The notes under the pieces: model-generated
What the model was told of the DNA's origin: nothing
Seen by the model: only the letters and a program-made list of their open reading frames with translations
The model's database searches: none
NCBI GenBank assembly: GCA_029721435.1
Contig: CM056574.1
Location: 7,896,501-7,960,500, forward strand
Length of the DNA: 64,000 bases
Source: Gymnothorax reevesii
Taxonomy: Eukaryota; Chordata; Actinopteri; Anguilliformes; Muraenidae
Direction: 5' to 3'
Program-made: the position numbers and the translations under genes
Part shown: positions 11,021 through 22,295 of the stretch, one piece after another
Position numbering within the stretch: position 1 is the first letter of the stretch
Layout of the letters: the number at the start of each line of letters is the position of its first letter

Positions 11021-12181
11021 AATAACAAGCATTGCCCACTGTCATTATGATCCTTCATTATCGATCAGCACTATATGCCATTATTATCGCCCTACATCAT
11101 TAATAAGCACTGCATTCTGTCATTGTCAGATTTCATTACCAAACAGCCTTATAAAACATCATTATCAGCCTTTATTATCAAACAGCATTACGCGCCATCA
11201 TTATCAGCCTTCATTATCAACCAGCATTATACACCATCATTATCAGCCAGCATTATACACCATCATTATCAGCCTTCATTAATGACCAGCATTATACACC
11301 ATCATTATCAGCCTTCATCATCGGCCAGCATTATACACCATCATTATCAGCCAGCATTATACACCATCATTATCAGCCTTCATTAATGACCAGCATTATA
11401 CACCATCATTATCAGCCTTCATCATCGACCAGCATTATACACCATCATTATCAGCCAGCATTATACGCCATCATTATCAGCCTTCATTAATGACCAGCAT
11501 TATACACCATCATTATCAGCCTTCATCATCGGCCAGCATCATACACCATTATTATCAGCTTTCATTATCAACTAGCATTATACACCATCATTATCAGCCT
11601 TCATTAATGACCAGCATCATACACCATCATTATCTGCCTTCATTATCAGCCAGCATTATACACCATCATTATCAGCCTTCATCATCAGCCAGCATCATAC
11701 ACCATCATTATCAGCCTTCATTAATGACCAGCATCATACACCATCATTATCTGCCTTCATTATCAGCCAGCATTATACACCATCATTATTAGCTTTCACT
11801 CTGTTATACACCTGACCATCATTATCAGCGTTCATTATTGACCAGCATTATTGACCAGCATCATACACCATCATTATCAGCCTTCATCATCAACCAGCAT
11901 TATACACTATCATTATCAGCCTTCATTAATGACCAGCATCATACACCATCATTATCTGCCTTCATTATCAGCCAGCATTATACACCATCATTATTAGCTT
12001 TCACTCTGTTATACACCTGACCATCATTATCAGCGTTCATTATTGACCAGTATTATTGACCAGTATTAGACACCATCATTATCCGCCTTAATTATCGACC
12101 ACCATTATACACCATCATTATCAGCCTTCATTATTGAACTCTATTATCATATACCTTTATCAGCCTTCATTATCAACAGGA
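11021..12181. repeat. 13-bp satellite organised as 39-bp trimers
   Basis: The whole block divides into 13-mers: A = CATTATCAGCCTT, B = CATTAATGACCAG or CATCATCGGCCAG, and C = CATTATACACCAT. They occur mostly in the order A-B-C (39 bp), with occasional 26-bp dimers. About 89 thirteen-mers are present. The left 150 bp and right 150 bp contain diverged single 13-mers; the middle is homogeneous. Because 39 is a multiple of 3, several frames stay open (for example 11490-11792), but the encoded Ile-His-His-His-Tyr-Gln-Pro repeat is an artefact. Confidence 0.95.
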
Positions 12182-12629
12182 TGCTTGTACGGTGTGTAAA
12201 ATATCTTTATGAATAAATCCATTGTCAATTGTGAGAACAAATTTTGCCTGGAAAGATTATCTCTGTAAAATCCATACAAGACTGGAAATGCTAAAGATAG
12301 AACTTATGGCTGGTACGAAGTTACAAATAAAACTAAGCAGAATATCACAGGGATCACAGGAATGAGCACAGATCAGAGAGGGCAGGTCATGATTGGGACA
12401 CTGAGTACCGTTAAAAATCTGGTAATGATACTGCTCATCGTGCTGCATCTTCAGAGCATTTTCCCTCATCGGGGAAACCTTTCAGAAAATTCACTTTAGC
12501 AATCAATGGTGTTATCTGTCAGTGGTGAGAGTCTGTTACCGAGGGGAAATGATCCATGTGATTCTCTGTGGTGGACCAGTCCTGCAATATTCAGGGCAGT
12601 ACAGTACTGAGAGAGACATTCAAACTGCA
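12182..12629. other. Low-copy noncoding DNA
   Basis: No gene or repeat recognised. Confidence 0.4.
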
Positions 12630-12721
12630 CAAACACACACATCCATGCATGTGCACTCACACACATTCATACGTAGGTACATACATGCACTCACTCATAC
12701 ATGCACATGCACACGGATACC

Positions 12722-12788
<67 letters not shown>

Positions 12789-12790
12789 AT
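12630..12790. repeat. CA-rich tract then (CT)n(CA)n microsatellite
   Basis: Imperfect CA/CATG sequence at 12630-12720, then about 18 CT units from 12727 and about 13 CA units to 12789. Confidence 0.95.
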
Positions 12791-12869
12791 TTGTAAAGCC
12801 ATACTTATTAGGATATTGCATTGATCAGCATTCATTCTTTACAGCCTTTCCCAAACCAGAAAGATAACC

Positions 12870-13036
12870 AAATTATGCCTAAAACTTACCCTTACCTTAA
12901 CCGTAACCCAAACTTTAACTAGTCAGCTGTGATGGCCTGTAACCCTCCGTGGGGACTGCCTCAAATGTGCTCACAGTCCCAAATGTTTTCACAACATGTG
13001 TTTTTCGAGCGTTGGCTCTCACAAGTATACCAAGCC
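12870..13036. repeat. Fragment of a dispersed repeat found beside CA tracts
   Basis: The combination TTACCCTTACCTTAACCGTA, CCGTGGGGACTGCC, TTCACAACATGTGTTTTTCG and CACAAGTATACCAAGC is one I associate with a fish repeat usually found beside CA/TG microsatellites. CA repeats flank it on both sides here. Family identity is from memory only. The TTACCC motif is not telomeric. Confidence 0.4.
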
Positions 13037-13204
13037 CACACGTACACACACACACCTACACACACATGCACAGGCATGTGCAGTTAAGAGCCTCTAAATT
13101 CTCTTTCTGTATTTCAATTGTCTCTCACAGCATGGAGCCTGTGAGTCATCCCTGCGAAAATAATGATGCTGCTGCAGAGCTCCAGCTCTCCATGCAGGGC
13201 CTGT

Positions 13205-13206
<2 letters not shown>

Positions 13207-13257
<51 letters not shown>

Positions 13258-13262
13258 GTGCG

Positions 13263-13294
<32 letters not shown>

Positions 13295-13380
13295 GGTGTG
13301 TATGTGTGTGTGTGTTTGTATGTGCCAGTGTTTTTTATATTTTTATGTACGTGTGTGTGTGTGTGTCTGTGTGTGTGAGG

Positions 13381-13413
<33 letters not shown>

Positions 13414-13497
13414 GGTGTGTATGTGTGCGTGTGTTTGTATGTGCCAGTGTTTTTTATATTTTTAAGTACGTGTGTGTGTGTGTGTGTGTGTGTGTGA
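13207..13497. repeat. Compound (TG)n with a duplicated spacer
   Basis: Long TG runs with AG-rich breaks. A segment of about 45 bp around GTATGTGCCAGTGTTTTTTA occurs twice (near 13318 and 13438), showing a segmental duplication inside the microsatellite of about 120 bp. Confidence 0.95.
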
Positions 13498-14084
13498 TAC
13501 AGGCGGAGGTACCTCAGACTCTCTGTGCAGCTATAGCAGCTCTGATTGCGTCTCTCACAGAGGGGCTCTCTCCTCTCGTTAAGTTCCTCTAATTTTAGTT
13601 TCAGGAGCTCTCATCAATTTTTCACGGCACACATCCATTAGCTGCGCTCACCGCCAACTCTCGTTCCCTCCGACAGAAAATTCATCCCCAAATCCAGTAA
13701 AAAAAAAAAAAAATGGCGTAAATATGAAGGCCTGGCTCCCTCCCCGGCCTGTGTTGTATATTTCATTACAGGAATACATTTACGAACAGGTCCCAGCTCG
13801 TCCTCACAGAAGCAAGGCTCGCTCTGAATCAGCCTAAAAATTCGCTCAGCAAAAAATGCAGTTCAATCTCAGTCAAGGATCTACGATATGAAACTTCACA
13901 GGAATCTTTCACAGGAAAGGTGATTGGACATTCACTACCACATAATGCAATAATTTATTACATTATTGTTCTTTTTTTCTATTTGTTTTTGATCCTGGGT
14001 GAGACCAGACAAAGCATTTTCACATTCATCAGGCCAGAGTGTAATTCAGAGCTCATTAAAATCCCATCGCTGGAGATTAACAAC
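13498..14084. other. Low-copy noncoding DNA
   Basis: No gene or repeat recognised. A short A-run lies near 13700. Confidence 0.4.
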
Positions 14085-14285
14085 CTGCGCAATGGGGAAT
14101 TTGTGTGTCAACCGCACAGCAGAAAACGTCACTTCCCAGCATGCGCCACAACACGGAGGCCCACTGTACAATTGGGGAACTCCACTTCCCAACAAGCACT
14201 GATGCAGGGACGACCATCGTACAGCTCAGAACTCCAATTCCCAACTTGCACTGCAATAATGAAGCCCATTTTACAGCGGAGAACT
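14085..14285. repeat. Three-copy repeat of about 52 bp with TTCCCA-GC motifs
   Basis: Related blocks contain CTTCCCAGCATGC (14132), CTTCCCAACAAGC (14185) and ATTCCCAACTTGC (14236), each followed by CACT or CCAC and an AGGCCCA/AAGCCCA segment. The motif resembles the vertebrate ZNF143/THAP11 site (ACTACAATTCCCAGCATGC). Copy similarity is partial and function is inferred. Confidence 0.6.
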
Positions 14286-15689
14286 CTGTCCTCTTTCACT
14301 GACACAATAGGACTCATTTTCACGCAAACAACCTCATTTTAACGCAATAACTGAGCCTGGCATCAGTAGACAGCGTGAGTTTCCTTCAAAATTAGCCGCA
14401 GTTCGACAGCACCCAGCCCATCAATGACAGAGAACGGCAGAGCCCGCAGCCCTTTTCACCTATTAACATCCACACTTCGCTGTGCAGAACCCATTTAAAT
14501 GACGTACAGGGTTATGCATCAAGCAGCGCAGCAACAGCTGTACTCGTGAGCTAATGAATCTTTGACAAACACTCCCTGCTGTCAGCCATCTCTGGTGTTT
14601 GATGTTTACTTGCCATTTCTGTCTCAGCCTGGGCTACAGCACTTCCACACGTGATTGTCATACGATAAAGCATGGAGAGTGTGTGTATATGTGTGTGTGT
14701 GCGCATGTATCATTTGCATGTGTCTTCCAATCTACTTCAAACTCGCAGGTTGTATTGCTCAGGATTTAAGGAAACAAACTATCAAGTTTGATTGGCTGAG
14801 TGGTCCTCGAGAAATCGAGAAAGCAGCAACTGAATGGGCGTTGAACTAGTTTAACCCCTTAAAATATAACTTTCACTTAAGTCTTCCTTTAAGTGGGTTC
14901 AAAGTAAGAAAAAAAAGAATTATTTTCCATATTGTAACACGATGTCACACACATATTCTGTATCTGCAGGTTGCAGAGCTTCACTGAAGCTGCATCTCAC
15001 TTATTGAGAGAAATATTCAAACACAGGACGCCATATTTTTATGGCCACAGCATCACATCAAATTTGAAATACCTAAACCTAGTTCATCATCTTACATATA
15101 TTTCCCTGTAATTCAGCAGGACATATTTGGGATCATTCAAACCTTGGGATCTCCACAAGAACTTAAAACAGGCTTGAAATTCCTCAGGTGTAAATAGCAG
15201 GTGCACCGTTGGTTTTATGAGGTTCAAAATATAAAAAGGAAAACTACACATGCAAAAAGAAGCAGTACAAGCGCACCATGCGAAGCGAGGACGCTGTGAG
15301 TGAGATATTCCATTGGCTGACATGGCTCTGATTTAATGGTGGTATCAGTGCCAAGAAGCCACTTTAACAAAATGTAAGCAATATGTTTAAAGTTAATTAG
15401 CGGGATAAAGAGTCAGTCTTAGAGCATAATGGAACATCACGATGAAATACACTACTGTGGGGAAAAAAAGGTTTTCTATGTTTTTTCTTGAAATGAAATT
15501 GAGTAATAAGAGTTTCTACTTTTCATAATTACACTAGAAGCAGAGCACAGAGTATAAATTTGCATGTGAAAATGCGCCTGTTTCACTCACGTCACCTGAT
15601 TATTCGATTTAAATTTATTTATTTTTTTTTTTGCCGCGCTAAAGCCTTCCACAGGAGCATGGCAAATCCAGGGACAGATCTGCGCTGAC
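14286..15689. other. Low-copy noncoding DNA
   Basis: No gene recognised. A TG-rich tract lies at about 14680-14720. The start TTTAACCCCTTAAAATAT near 14850 resembles a TTAA-flanked MITE end, but no partner was found. Confidence 0.4.
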
Positions 15690-15915
15690 CAGCCCTGTTC
15701 CTGGAGATGCGCTGTCAGAAAGGTTTTCACTTAAACCCTCATTCTGCGCCCCATACTCTGCTCATAGGCAGTTTAAGAAAGTCTTCAGCAGTTAAAACCT
15801 ACAGGACAGTTAACCTCCAGGACCATGGTTGGCCATCCCTGTCCTAACTGCTGAATGAGCTGTGCTTTCTCAGGTTAAAACCTGCAGGATGACAAATCTC
15901 CAGGAACTGGGTTGT
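15690..15915. mobile_element. Inverted-repeat element fragment with an extra arm
   Basis: The left arm CAGCCCTGTTCCTGGAG to GGTTTTCACT (15690-15733) is an imperfect inverted copy of GTTAAAACCTACAGGACAG to CTCCAGGACCATGG (15794-15829). A second copy of that right arm, GTTAAAACCTGCAGGATGAC to CTCCAGGAACTGG, follows at about 15873-15912. This suggests a short foldback DNA element with a duplicated or nested arm. Confidence 0.5.
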
Positions 15916-16650
15916 AACCAGGGCAACCGAGTACAAAAATGTGCCTGACTGTACCAGAGGAGGTCACAATGTCACAGTATAACTGCTGTATAGTCTGAGC
16001 CCGGTGCTGGCAGATTCAAGCCCATCAAAGTCCGTTAATTTTAATAATTAATGCCATTCTGTGATTGGTGGCTGGGAGAAGCCAGTCGTGTTTAGAACAA
16101 GATGTCTTTGCAAAGCTACAACATCTTCAGTCTTTGTGAGAGCGCACATACAGACCTGGCGTCTATAGCTACAGCGGTGAGGGTTTTTCTGTTAGTTTCA
16201 TTTAGGTTTTTTAAATTATTAAAAACTCATTTAATTTCATTCAGCAGAATTTTAATAAATTAATTATTTGTTCATTTGTTTGTTTGTATCTGTTTATCTT
16301 TTCATTTGTATATTAATTTTCTTACCTGAATACTATCCTGACTTGTTTGCTCACTCACTTGTGTTGAGTTTATTTTGCCCAATTATTCTGGTTTAATTTC
16401 TTATATACACAGGAGTCGCAGAGGGTCAGTCCCCTCGTGATTCAGAATGCGCTGAAGTCGCTTCACTCCACTGAAGCCGGGGCTTATGATGATAAACAAT
16501 TACTGAATAACTTTTCATTTGAAAAATAACTATTTGCAGGGAATATTTGTACAAATCAAGTTATTAATAGCGTGTAGGCAGCCACTGAATTTAGTTGGAG
16601 CCCAGAGTCCTTATTTTATATTACTACATCATTATTATTTTGTATTGCTA
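15916..16650. other. Low-copy noncoding DNA
   Basis: No gene or repeat recognised; AT-rich at 16190-16400. Confidence 0.4.
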
Positions 16651-16775
16651 TATAACACACACACACACACGCACACACTTACACTTACACACTTACACAC
16701 ACACACACACGCATAAAAATGCGCACGGGCACACATAAAAATGCGCACGCACACACACACACAAACACACACAGG
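16651..16775. repeat. Imperfect (CA)n microsatellite
   Basis: CA runs separated by CTTACACTTACA and by two copies of ATAAAAATGCGCACG. Confidence 0.95.
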
Positions 16776-16970
16776 CAGGGGATCCACATTTCCCACACAC
16801 TATTAAAATACCCAAACTGCACCTGCCTCAGCAGTGTACAGGCCTTTTCTGCGGCAGCTGTGGCCAGACAGCAGGCTGACCGGAGTAACCCCGCCCTCAT
16901 GAGCTCATGAAGCACCAAACCACAGAGTAAGACGTCAAACCACAGAGCCCACAGGTGTGCAATATCCCTA

Positions 16971-17240
16971 TACCCACTTCTTCCTCACGACCCACCCTGG
17001 ACAGCTCACCAATCCATCACAGGGCACACACACCATTCACTCACACACTCAGACCTATGGCCAATTTAATCTCCAATTAGCCTGACGTGCATGTCTCTGG
17101 ACTGTGGGAGGAAACCGGAGCACCTGGAGGAACACGGAGAGAAAATGCCAACTCTACACAGAACAGCCCGGAGCCGGATTCAAACCCACATTCTTCTTGC
17201 TGTGAGATGGCAGTGCTAACCACTGCGCCACCGTGTCTCC
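16971..17240 (-). mobile_element. tRNA-derived SINE, V-SINE/DANA-like, minus strand
   Basis: Best preserved SINE of the window. The plus strand shows CCATCACAGGGCACACACAC, then GACTGTGGGAGGAAACCGGA, and a tRNA-like head ending GCTAACCACTGCGCCACCGT near 17233, so the element reads from right to left. The B box region (complement of GGATTCAAACCC) is one base off consensus. The 3' end is shortened. Confidence 0.8.
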
Positions 17241-17900
17241 CAAGTATTATTCAAAGCTTTTTCAGTTTTTTTTTCCTCAATGGCACTTCGACAGACTGTA
17301 TAAAATTTCTGTGCATGCATGACCCAATTCAAAACTGACCAGAGCTTTCAGACAATTTACCTTCGCTGGCCTCCCTTGTACCTGTCCGAAACACCATCAT
17401 ATGATCAGTCTTATCCATTTGGGTTAGCCATCTGGGAAGGGGTGGGGCTCATAGTGCACAGGCAATCAGTATTACAGTACTGTGTGTGTGGCATTCGCAG
17501 GTCATCAAAAGGGCACACTAAATATGTAAATATTATCGGCTAAAGCGACGACCGATAGCGTCCTGCATCCCAGCACTTCTCATTCTGCGCGACATAGCGT
17601 CGTATCAGTTTCCATAAGCCAGTGTCTTGTTTATTAATGCTTGTGATAACATCATGGACATCATTCAGAGCTGATAAACCTGTCATCACAGACATCATTT
17701 ACACCTGATAAATGTGTGACGAATGCTTGCTTGGACCACGCAAAGTGTAATCGCAATTTAACCCAGAGTGTAGCACACAAGCCTTTCAGCACACTCCGTT
17801 TATTCACGTTCATTATCACTGGCCCGAGCAAAAACTACACAGCGATAAAATGTAAGTACAAGTGAGGCCACTGATGTGTGCGCAGATAGCGAGAGCAGAA
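17241..17900. other. Low-copy noncoding DNA
   Basis: No gene or repeat recognised. Confidence 0.4.
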
Positions 17901-18080
17901 ATTCTCCTTGTTATCTGGGCCGAGGAATCAGGCGAAGCGAAGGGGAACACACTCCCTCCGGAGCGCGGGGAGGCTGTGTATCAAACACTCCGTGCGTGAG
18001 AGAGGCTCCCTGGAGCCGTGTGGATGGAGCATCAGCCTGCAGCCGCGGGCGGCGTCCCGTCAGGTAAACTCACCCAGGGC
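17901..18080. other. CpG-rich patch with a donor-like CAG|GTAAAC
   Basis: Dense CpG at about 17935-18060 ends in a donor-like site with GT at 18063. It could be a first exon or an island, but the short frames crossing it are not recognisable and no acceptor was found. Confidence 0.25.
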
Positions 18081-18179
18081 TGCGCACACACAGCTGCATG
18101 CGAAATAAACACACAAACTCTCCCTGCAGCTGAGAGACCTCAGAAAACCCGCAAAGCAGGAGAATTTGAGGTCTCATCC

Positions 18180-18545
18180 CCTCATAAGACTGACTCATCG
18201 CTAAGGTCCCTGCTGATGTCATCAAACTGCGCCCACATTGCTTCCCTTAGGGCAAATTAATTTGTGAGGTCCGTGCTGATGTCATCAATCACCTCCTACA
18301 CGAAGGCCTGTGGCCAATATCCTCACTGTGGTTCCAGTTCATGTTTTTTTTTTTACCCTCCGTGCTCCTCGCCCAGTGGACAATTCATCAGTGAGGTCGC
18401 TGCTGATGTCATCAAACTGTGCCCACAGTGCTGCCAAAGGTGCAATATATCTGTGAGATCTCTGCTGATGTCATCAAACTGCGCCCACAGTGCTGCTTGA
18501 CTCATCAGCTAGAGTACCTTCTCATCAATGTCATGAAACCGTGAG
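18180..18545. repeat. Degenerate 61-63-bp tandem repeat with TGATGTCATCA
   Basis: Anchors TGATGTCATCA at 18214, 18277, 18404 and 18465, plus a decayed ATGTCATGA near 18528. Spacings are 63, 127 (two units, one decayed), 61 and about 61. Units also share AAACTGCGCCCACA and GTGAGGTC. Confidence 0.8.
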
Positions 18546-19674
18546 GGTGCTATTTAGAGCTGCAATTCTCTGTCAGCCCATATAGGTGATGCTTCACTAT
18601 ACAACAAAACACACATGACACATTCAAAATTTAACCACGCAGGCCCAAAAGTGATAAAACCATTCCTGACTGTTAATTAGGCAGATTTAACGCAGTTGCT
18701 AAGCACCTTGTACGTCTGAATTAGAAATACATTTTTAATTTCCATAAAACATTTTTCTTTTCACAAGAAGCCTGTTTCTGTTGAGATTAATAGTGGCCAA
18801 ATTAGGCCTGTCCGTCATCGCCGTTATAAAATAAGAGGGCAGGATGTTCGAGGGAGACGTACAGAAGCGAATCGCAGCATCATGGCACTCATTAAGCTTG
18901 GCTACAGTACTTTATTCCCTCAAACAGCATATCCTGTTTCATCATAAGCGGTTTCAAAAGATCAAAGGACAGAAAATGGCTCTGCCCTCTATGACATCAC
19001 AAAGGAACTGGCTCCACTCACCCAATGGCCACCTGTGCTGTGGTTCCAGGGGGCCACATGACGAATACGAGGGCACTTCCCGACTCATAATCGCTAAAGT
19101 GTTCTGACAAAAGCGCTTTTGATTTTATGCCGGTGAGGTTGCGATCGTACCGAAGCGCTGCGGTCTTCAAGTGCCCATGAGAGGCATTTTAACTGCGCAC
19201 AGCGGGGAAAAACATGAAAGCCTGTTTGATCCAGGAGACTCCCACTCTTTGATGCAGGCCCTTCACATCACCAGCCACACAAGCCACTGTGCTACAGACA
19301 AAACCAGAGCCTTCACCCCCGACTTGGCGGAGCACAAGCTCACCCCCATCAGAAAGCTGAAGATGAACAGGAATCTGACCTTTCCACTTGACAACGACCC
19401 AAAGGTCACCTGCAAGTCGACCAGTGGGCGGCTTCGGTAACGGACGTTGAGGGAAAGGCCGAGTCGAAGCCCTGATCAGAATCCCATTGAAATCTGCACA
19501 CTGGAGATCACATGCAAGGCTAACCAAAATTCAAACAGAGAAACTTGCAACTGTATATATTTGAAAGCCTCTTCCGCTGAGTAATCGCGGAGGGGTGTGC
19601 AGACTTACGCAAATGGAGTACTGAGGGCTTTTTAAAATCTCATTCTTTCCTTCTTGATTTCACCCAACTCAGCT
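18546..19674. other. Low-copy noncoding DNA
   Basis: No gene or repeat recognised. Overlapping short frames near 19170-19530 on both strands do not resemble known proteins. Confidence 0.4.
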
Positions 19675-19830
19675 TCGGCGCAGCAGTTAGCTTTGTGCTC
19701 AGCGCCAAAGCCTCCAAATCAGGGGGTCCCACGTGGCCTGGACATCTGTGTGCGCAGCTCGAGTGTTCTGCCAGCGTTTGCATGGGGTTCCTCCCGCGTG
19801 AGATACATGCAGGTTGGGAACACTGCTGGT
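19675..19830 (+). mobile_element. Decayed SINE fragment, plus strand
   Basis: The order GTTAGCTTTGTGCTCAGCG (tRNA-like head), GGCCTGGACATCTGTGTG, GTTTGCATGGGGTTCCTCCC and ACATGCAGGTTGG matches the layout of the SINEs at 8085 and 16971 but with many substitutions. A longer open frame crossing it (19654-20202) is therefore probably not a gene. Confidence 0.45.
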
Positions 19831-20295
19831 GTCTGTACACAAGGCTCTACTTTAGTACTGGAGTTTAGCACTGCCGCAGCGCAGCTGCCCACTATTCCTA
19901 AGAAACTAGGAAGGGTCAGATACAGAGTTAATATCACCCCATGCAGTTCAATGTCTTATTTCAGTAGGTATGGCAGGCCATTAAAGCCCGAGAAAAAATC
20001 TGAACTGTTGGTATGTTGGTATTTCTGGCTTTACATTTCAAAAGCCTCCTTTTTCAATAGGTTTGAACAGAATCCTCATATCCACACTGCCGCCACAAAT
20101 TCTGTCACATGCAGCAGGTTTTATTTTTATCATACAGCACCAGGGAGTCCAGTCTTCTCCGAGAAGTGCAGGGTGAGGGAGCTGCCTTCTGGGTTAGCCT
20201 AAAGCTAACACTCCTGAGCTTATAAAGGCTTTCACTGCGGACCAAGATGTCTTCATCATTTGAGTCAGCCTCAGATTGGTCAATGACACCCTATG
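19831..20295. other. Low-copy noncoding DNA
   Basis: No gene or repeat recognised. Confidence 0.4.
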
Positions 20296-20312
20296 AGTGT
20301 GTGTGTGCCTGC

Positions 20313-20344
<32 letters not shown>

Positions 20345-20506
20345 CCGTGTGAGTGCGAGTGGTGGTTTGTGTGTGTGTGTGTCCGTGTGTCTGAGTGTGT
20401 GTCCGTGTCCGTGTGTGTGTGTGTGTGGTGGTTTGTGTGTGTCCGTGTCCGTGTGTGTGTGTGTGTGGTGGTTTGTGTGTGTGCGTGTTTGTGTGTGTGT
20501 GTGTAA
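20296..20506. repeat. (TG)n-based VNTR with GGTGGTTTG spacers
   Basis: TG runs separated by repeated GTCCGTGT and TGGTGGTTTGTG blocks. The GGTGGTTTG block occurs four times as an irregular longer unit. Confidence 0.95.
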
Positions 20507-20584
20507 TTTTGTTTGAACATGAAAAGCTGAAGAACTGAAGACTCTTTTGAAATTCAAGAGAGAGGACACGAGAGACGGATGATG

Positions 20585-20925
20585 TTAACATAACATAACA
20601 TGACATAACATAACATGAATGGCAAGAACAGGCCGTTCAGCCCAACTACGCTCACCAGTTTCTTTATACTATTGTGAATATATCACTTCAGATACTGAAT
20701 GACTCAATGGTATCTAGCTTTAAGTCAAGCCTGCTCTTGAAAACTCCCAAGGTCTCCGACTCAACAATATGGTCAGGCAAGCTATTCCACAATGAAATTA
20801 CGCTTTGGGTGAAGAAATATTTCCGAATATCAGTGCTAGATTTACCTTTGGCCAACTTCCATTTGTGACCCTGAGTTCTACTCACAACACTTGGTCGAAG
20901 GAATCCTACATAATTCACATAATTC
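20585..20925 (-). mobile_element. LINE 3' end, 5'-truncated, minus strand
   Basis: On the minus strand, coding-like sequence (about 20925 to the stop at 20688) is followed by a 3' UTR of about 75 bp and a terminal (ATGTT)n repeat, visible on the plus strand as TAACATAACATGACATAACA at 20585-20614. The predicted peptide has the GHKWKL, KYFFTQSVISLWNSLPDHIV and FKSRLD signature of the C-terminus of non-LTR reverse-transcriptase proteins. Such terminal short-unit repeats are typical of CR1/L2-like LINEs; the clade is not resolved. The element is a dead 5'-truncated copy. Confidence 0.75.
20688..20925 (-). pseudogene. LINE ORF2 C-terminal fragment
   Basis: Remnant of about 75 codons of a non-LTR retrotransposon polyprotein. 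Visible residues are GHKWKLAKGK, DIRKYFF, WNSLP and FKSRLDLKL, matching the general pattern GH..KL...FF..R....WN.LP..V....FK..LD at the end of many LINE ORF2 proteins. The catalytic reverse-transcriptase and endonuclease domains are absent, so it has no activity. The frame is intact to its stop, 73 bp before the ATGTT tail. Confidence 0.75.
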
Positions 20926-21717
20926 ACTAATTCCCAGCACGAACAAGAGAAAGATGATAACATTCTGTTCTTCACCCGTAAATAACTAAAATAACTCCAT
21001 GTCCACACAGTGTTGCTGTGTCACGTCACCTGTCGCATCCGGTTCGGAAACCGCTGTACATAAGGGTGACAAAATTCTGCCATTTTAAATTGAAAGGCAT
21101 GCGCCGGCCCCCATTACTGTTCAGAAGCTTTTTGTTTCTTGGTGCCTGCAGTCATTTTTATTGCCCTGCTCCCAGGTCCAGCTTAGCGATGCCCGCGTCA
21201 TCCTTGTGAGGGCAGCACTGATGCACTGAGGGCTCAGAGAAGCTGGCAGCAAAACCAAGATGGCGGAGGTTTAAAGAGTGAGGGGGAACTAGAGTTTTCC
21301 GCTGCCTAACAGGGGAAGGTTTGTGATGTGCAGCCAGATAAGGCAGTGGGGGGATGGGGGTTTGGCGGACTCTGGCTGGTGGGGGTGGGGGTGGAGGTGC
21401 TAGTACAAGCTCTCCTTTTCTGTGGAAAACAGGGGAGCCTGAGGTCGGGGGAACCTCTCTCTCACGCCCCTGAGGGGAGCACCAACATAACCACCCCCCC
21501 TGTATGCCCCTTATGCCTGTACCCAATGCCCCATGTTCGCACGTGTCCTCGCGCACACTTCACACAAAACACTCTTTTCTGTCAAAGGCCAAATGCTCTG
21601 TTCATCCCAGCCAGTCCAGTTTTATTCTATTGTCAGCACATCGATGCAGCACCATTCAGAAACTTCTCTCCCTCCTTCAGATGATTGCTGAGGCTTCACG
21701 AGCACAATCCACTGATG
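20926..21717. other. Low-copy noncoding DNA
   Basis: No gene recognised. G-rich at 21340-21400. Confidence 0.4.
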
Positions 21718-21760
21718 CACGCACGCACGCAAACACACACACACGCGCGCGCGCGCAAGC
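21718..21760. repeat. (GCAC)n(CA)n(CG)n simple repeat
   Basis: ACGCACGCACGC then ACACACAC then GCGCGCGCGC. Confidence 0.9.
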
Positions 21761-21894
21761 ATACAATCCTGAAAGAGGATTCTGAAGGATTCTCTTCAGA
21801 ACAGAGCATTCATTCAACTCAGACGGGCATCTCTCTGTATCTGCTCTCAACTCTCTCCCTCTTTCAACACCAGCGCCATTCATTCAAGCTGGAA

Positions 21895-22295
21895 AAATAA
21901 ACTCCATGGTACTACTGAAGGCCCCTATCATTATAAACCCCAAGGAAAAAATACACTGTATGGTACGACTGAATGGCTGTGACATTATTATCCCCAAGGA
22001 AAAATGAACTTTTTGGTACTACTGAAGGGCTCTTTCATTATTAACCCCAAGGAAAATAAACTCTTTGGTACTACTGAAGGGCTCTGTCATCATTAATCCC
22101 GGGAAAAATGCACTCTTTGGTACTACTAAAGGGTTCAAACATAATAAACGCCACTGAAAAATACACTCTATGAAACTTCTGACAAGCTCTGTCATTATTA
22201 ACCCCAAGGAAAAAATACACACTAAGGTACTACTGAAGGGCTCTGTCCGTATAAACTCAAGGTAAAATGCACTCACTGGAGTTACTGGAGGAAAT
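21895..22295. repeat. 53-bp tandem repeat, about eight copies
   Basis: GGTACTACTGAAGGGCTCTG and TTATTAACCCCAAGGAAAAA recur, with GGTACT-type anchors at 21908, 21962, 22015, 22067, 22119, about 22171, 22226 and 22278. Copies are roughly 75-90 % alike. Confidence 0.9.

Noticed and set aside
11075..12020. Repetitive Ile-His-His-His-Tyr-Gln-Pro open frames
   Set aside because: Explained by a 39-bp repeat unit with no stop codon; no start context or flanking coding signal.
12880..12925. Telomere-like TTACCC/TAACCC motifs
   Set aside because: Irregular and part of a dispersed repeat; no TTAGGG tandem run. GGTTAGGG near 25305 and 26510 is the same situation.
19654..20202. 182-codon plus-strand frame
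   Set aside because: It overlaps a decayed SINE, resembles no protein I know, and lies in DNA with similar frames on the other strand.
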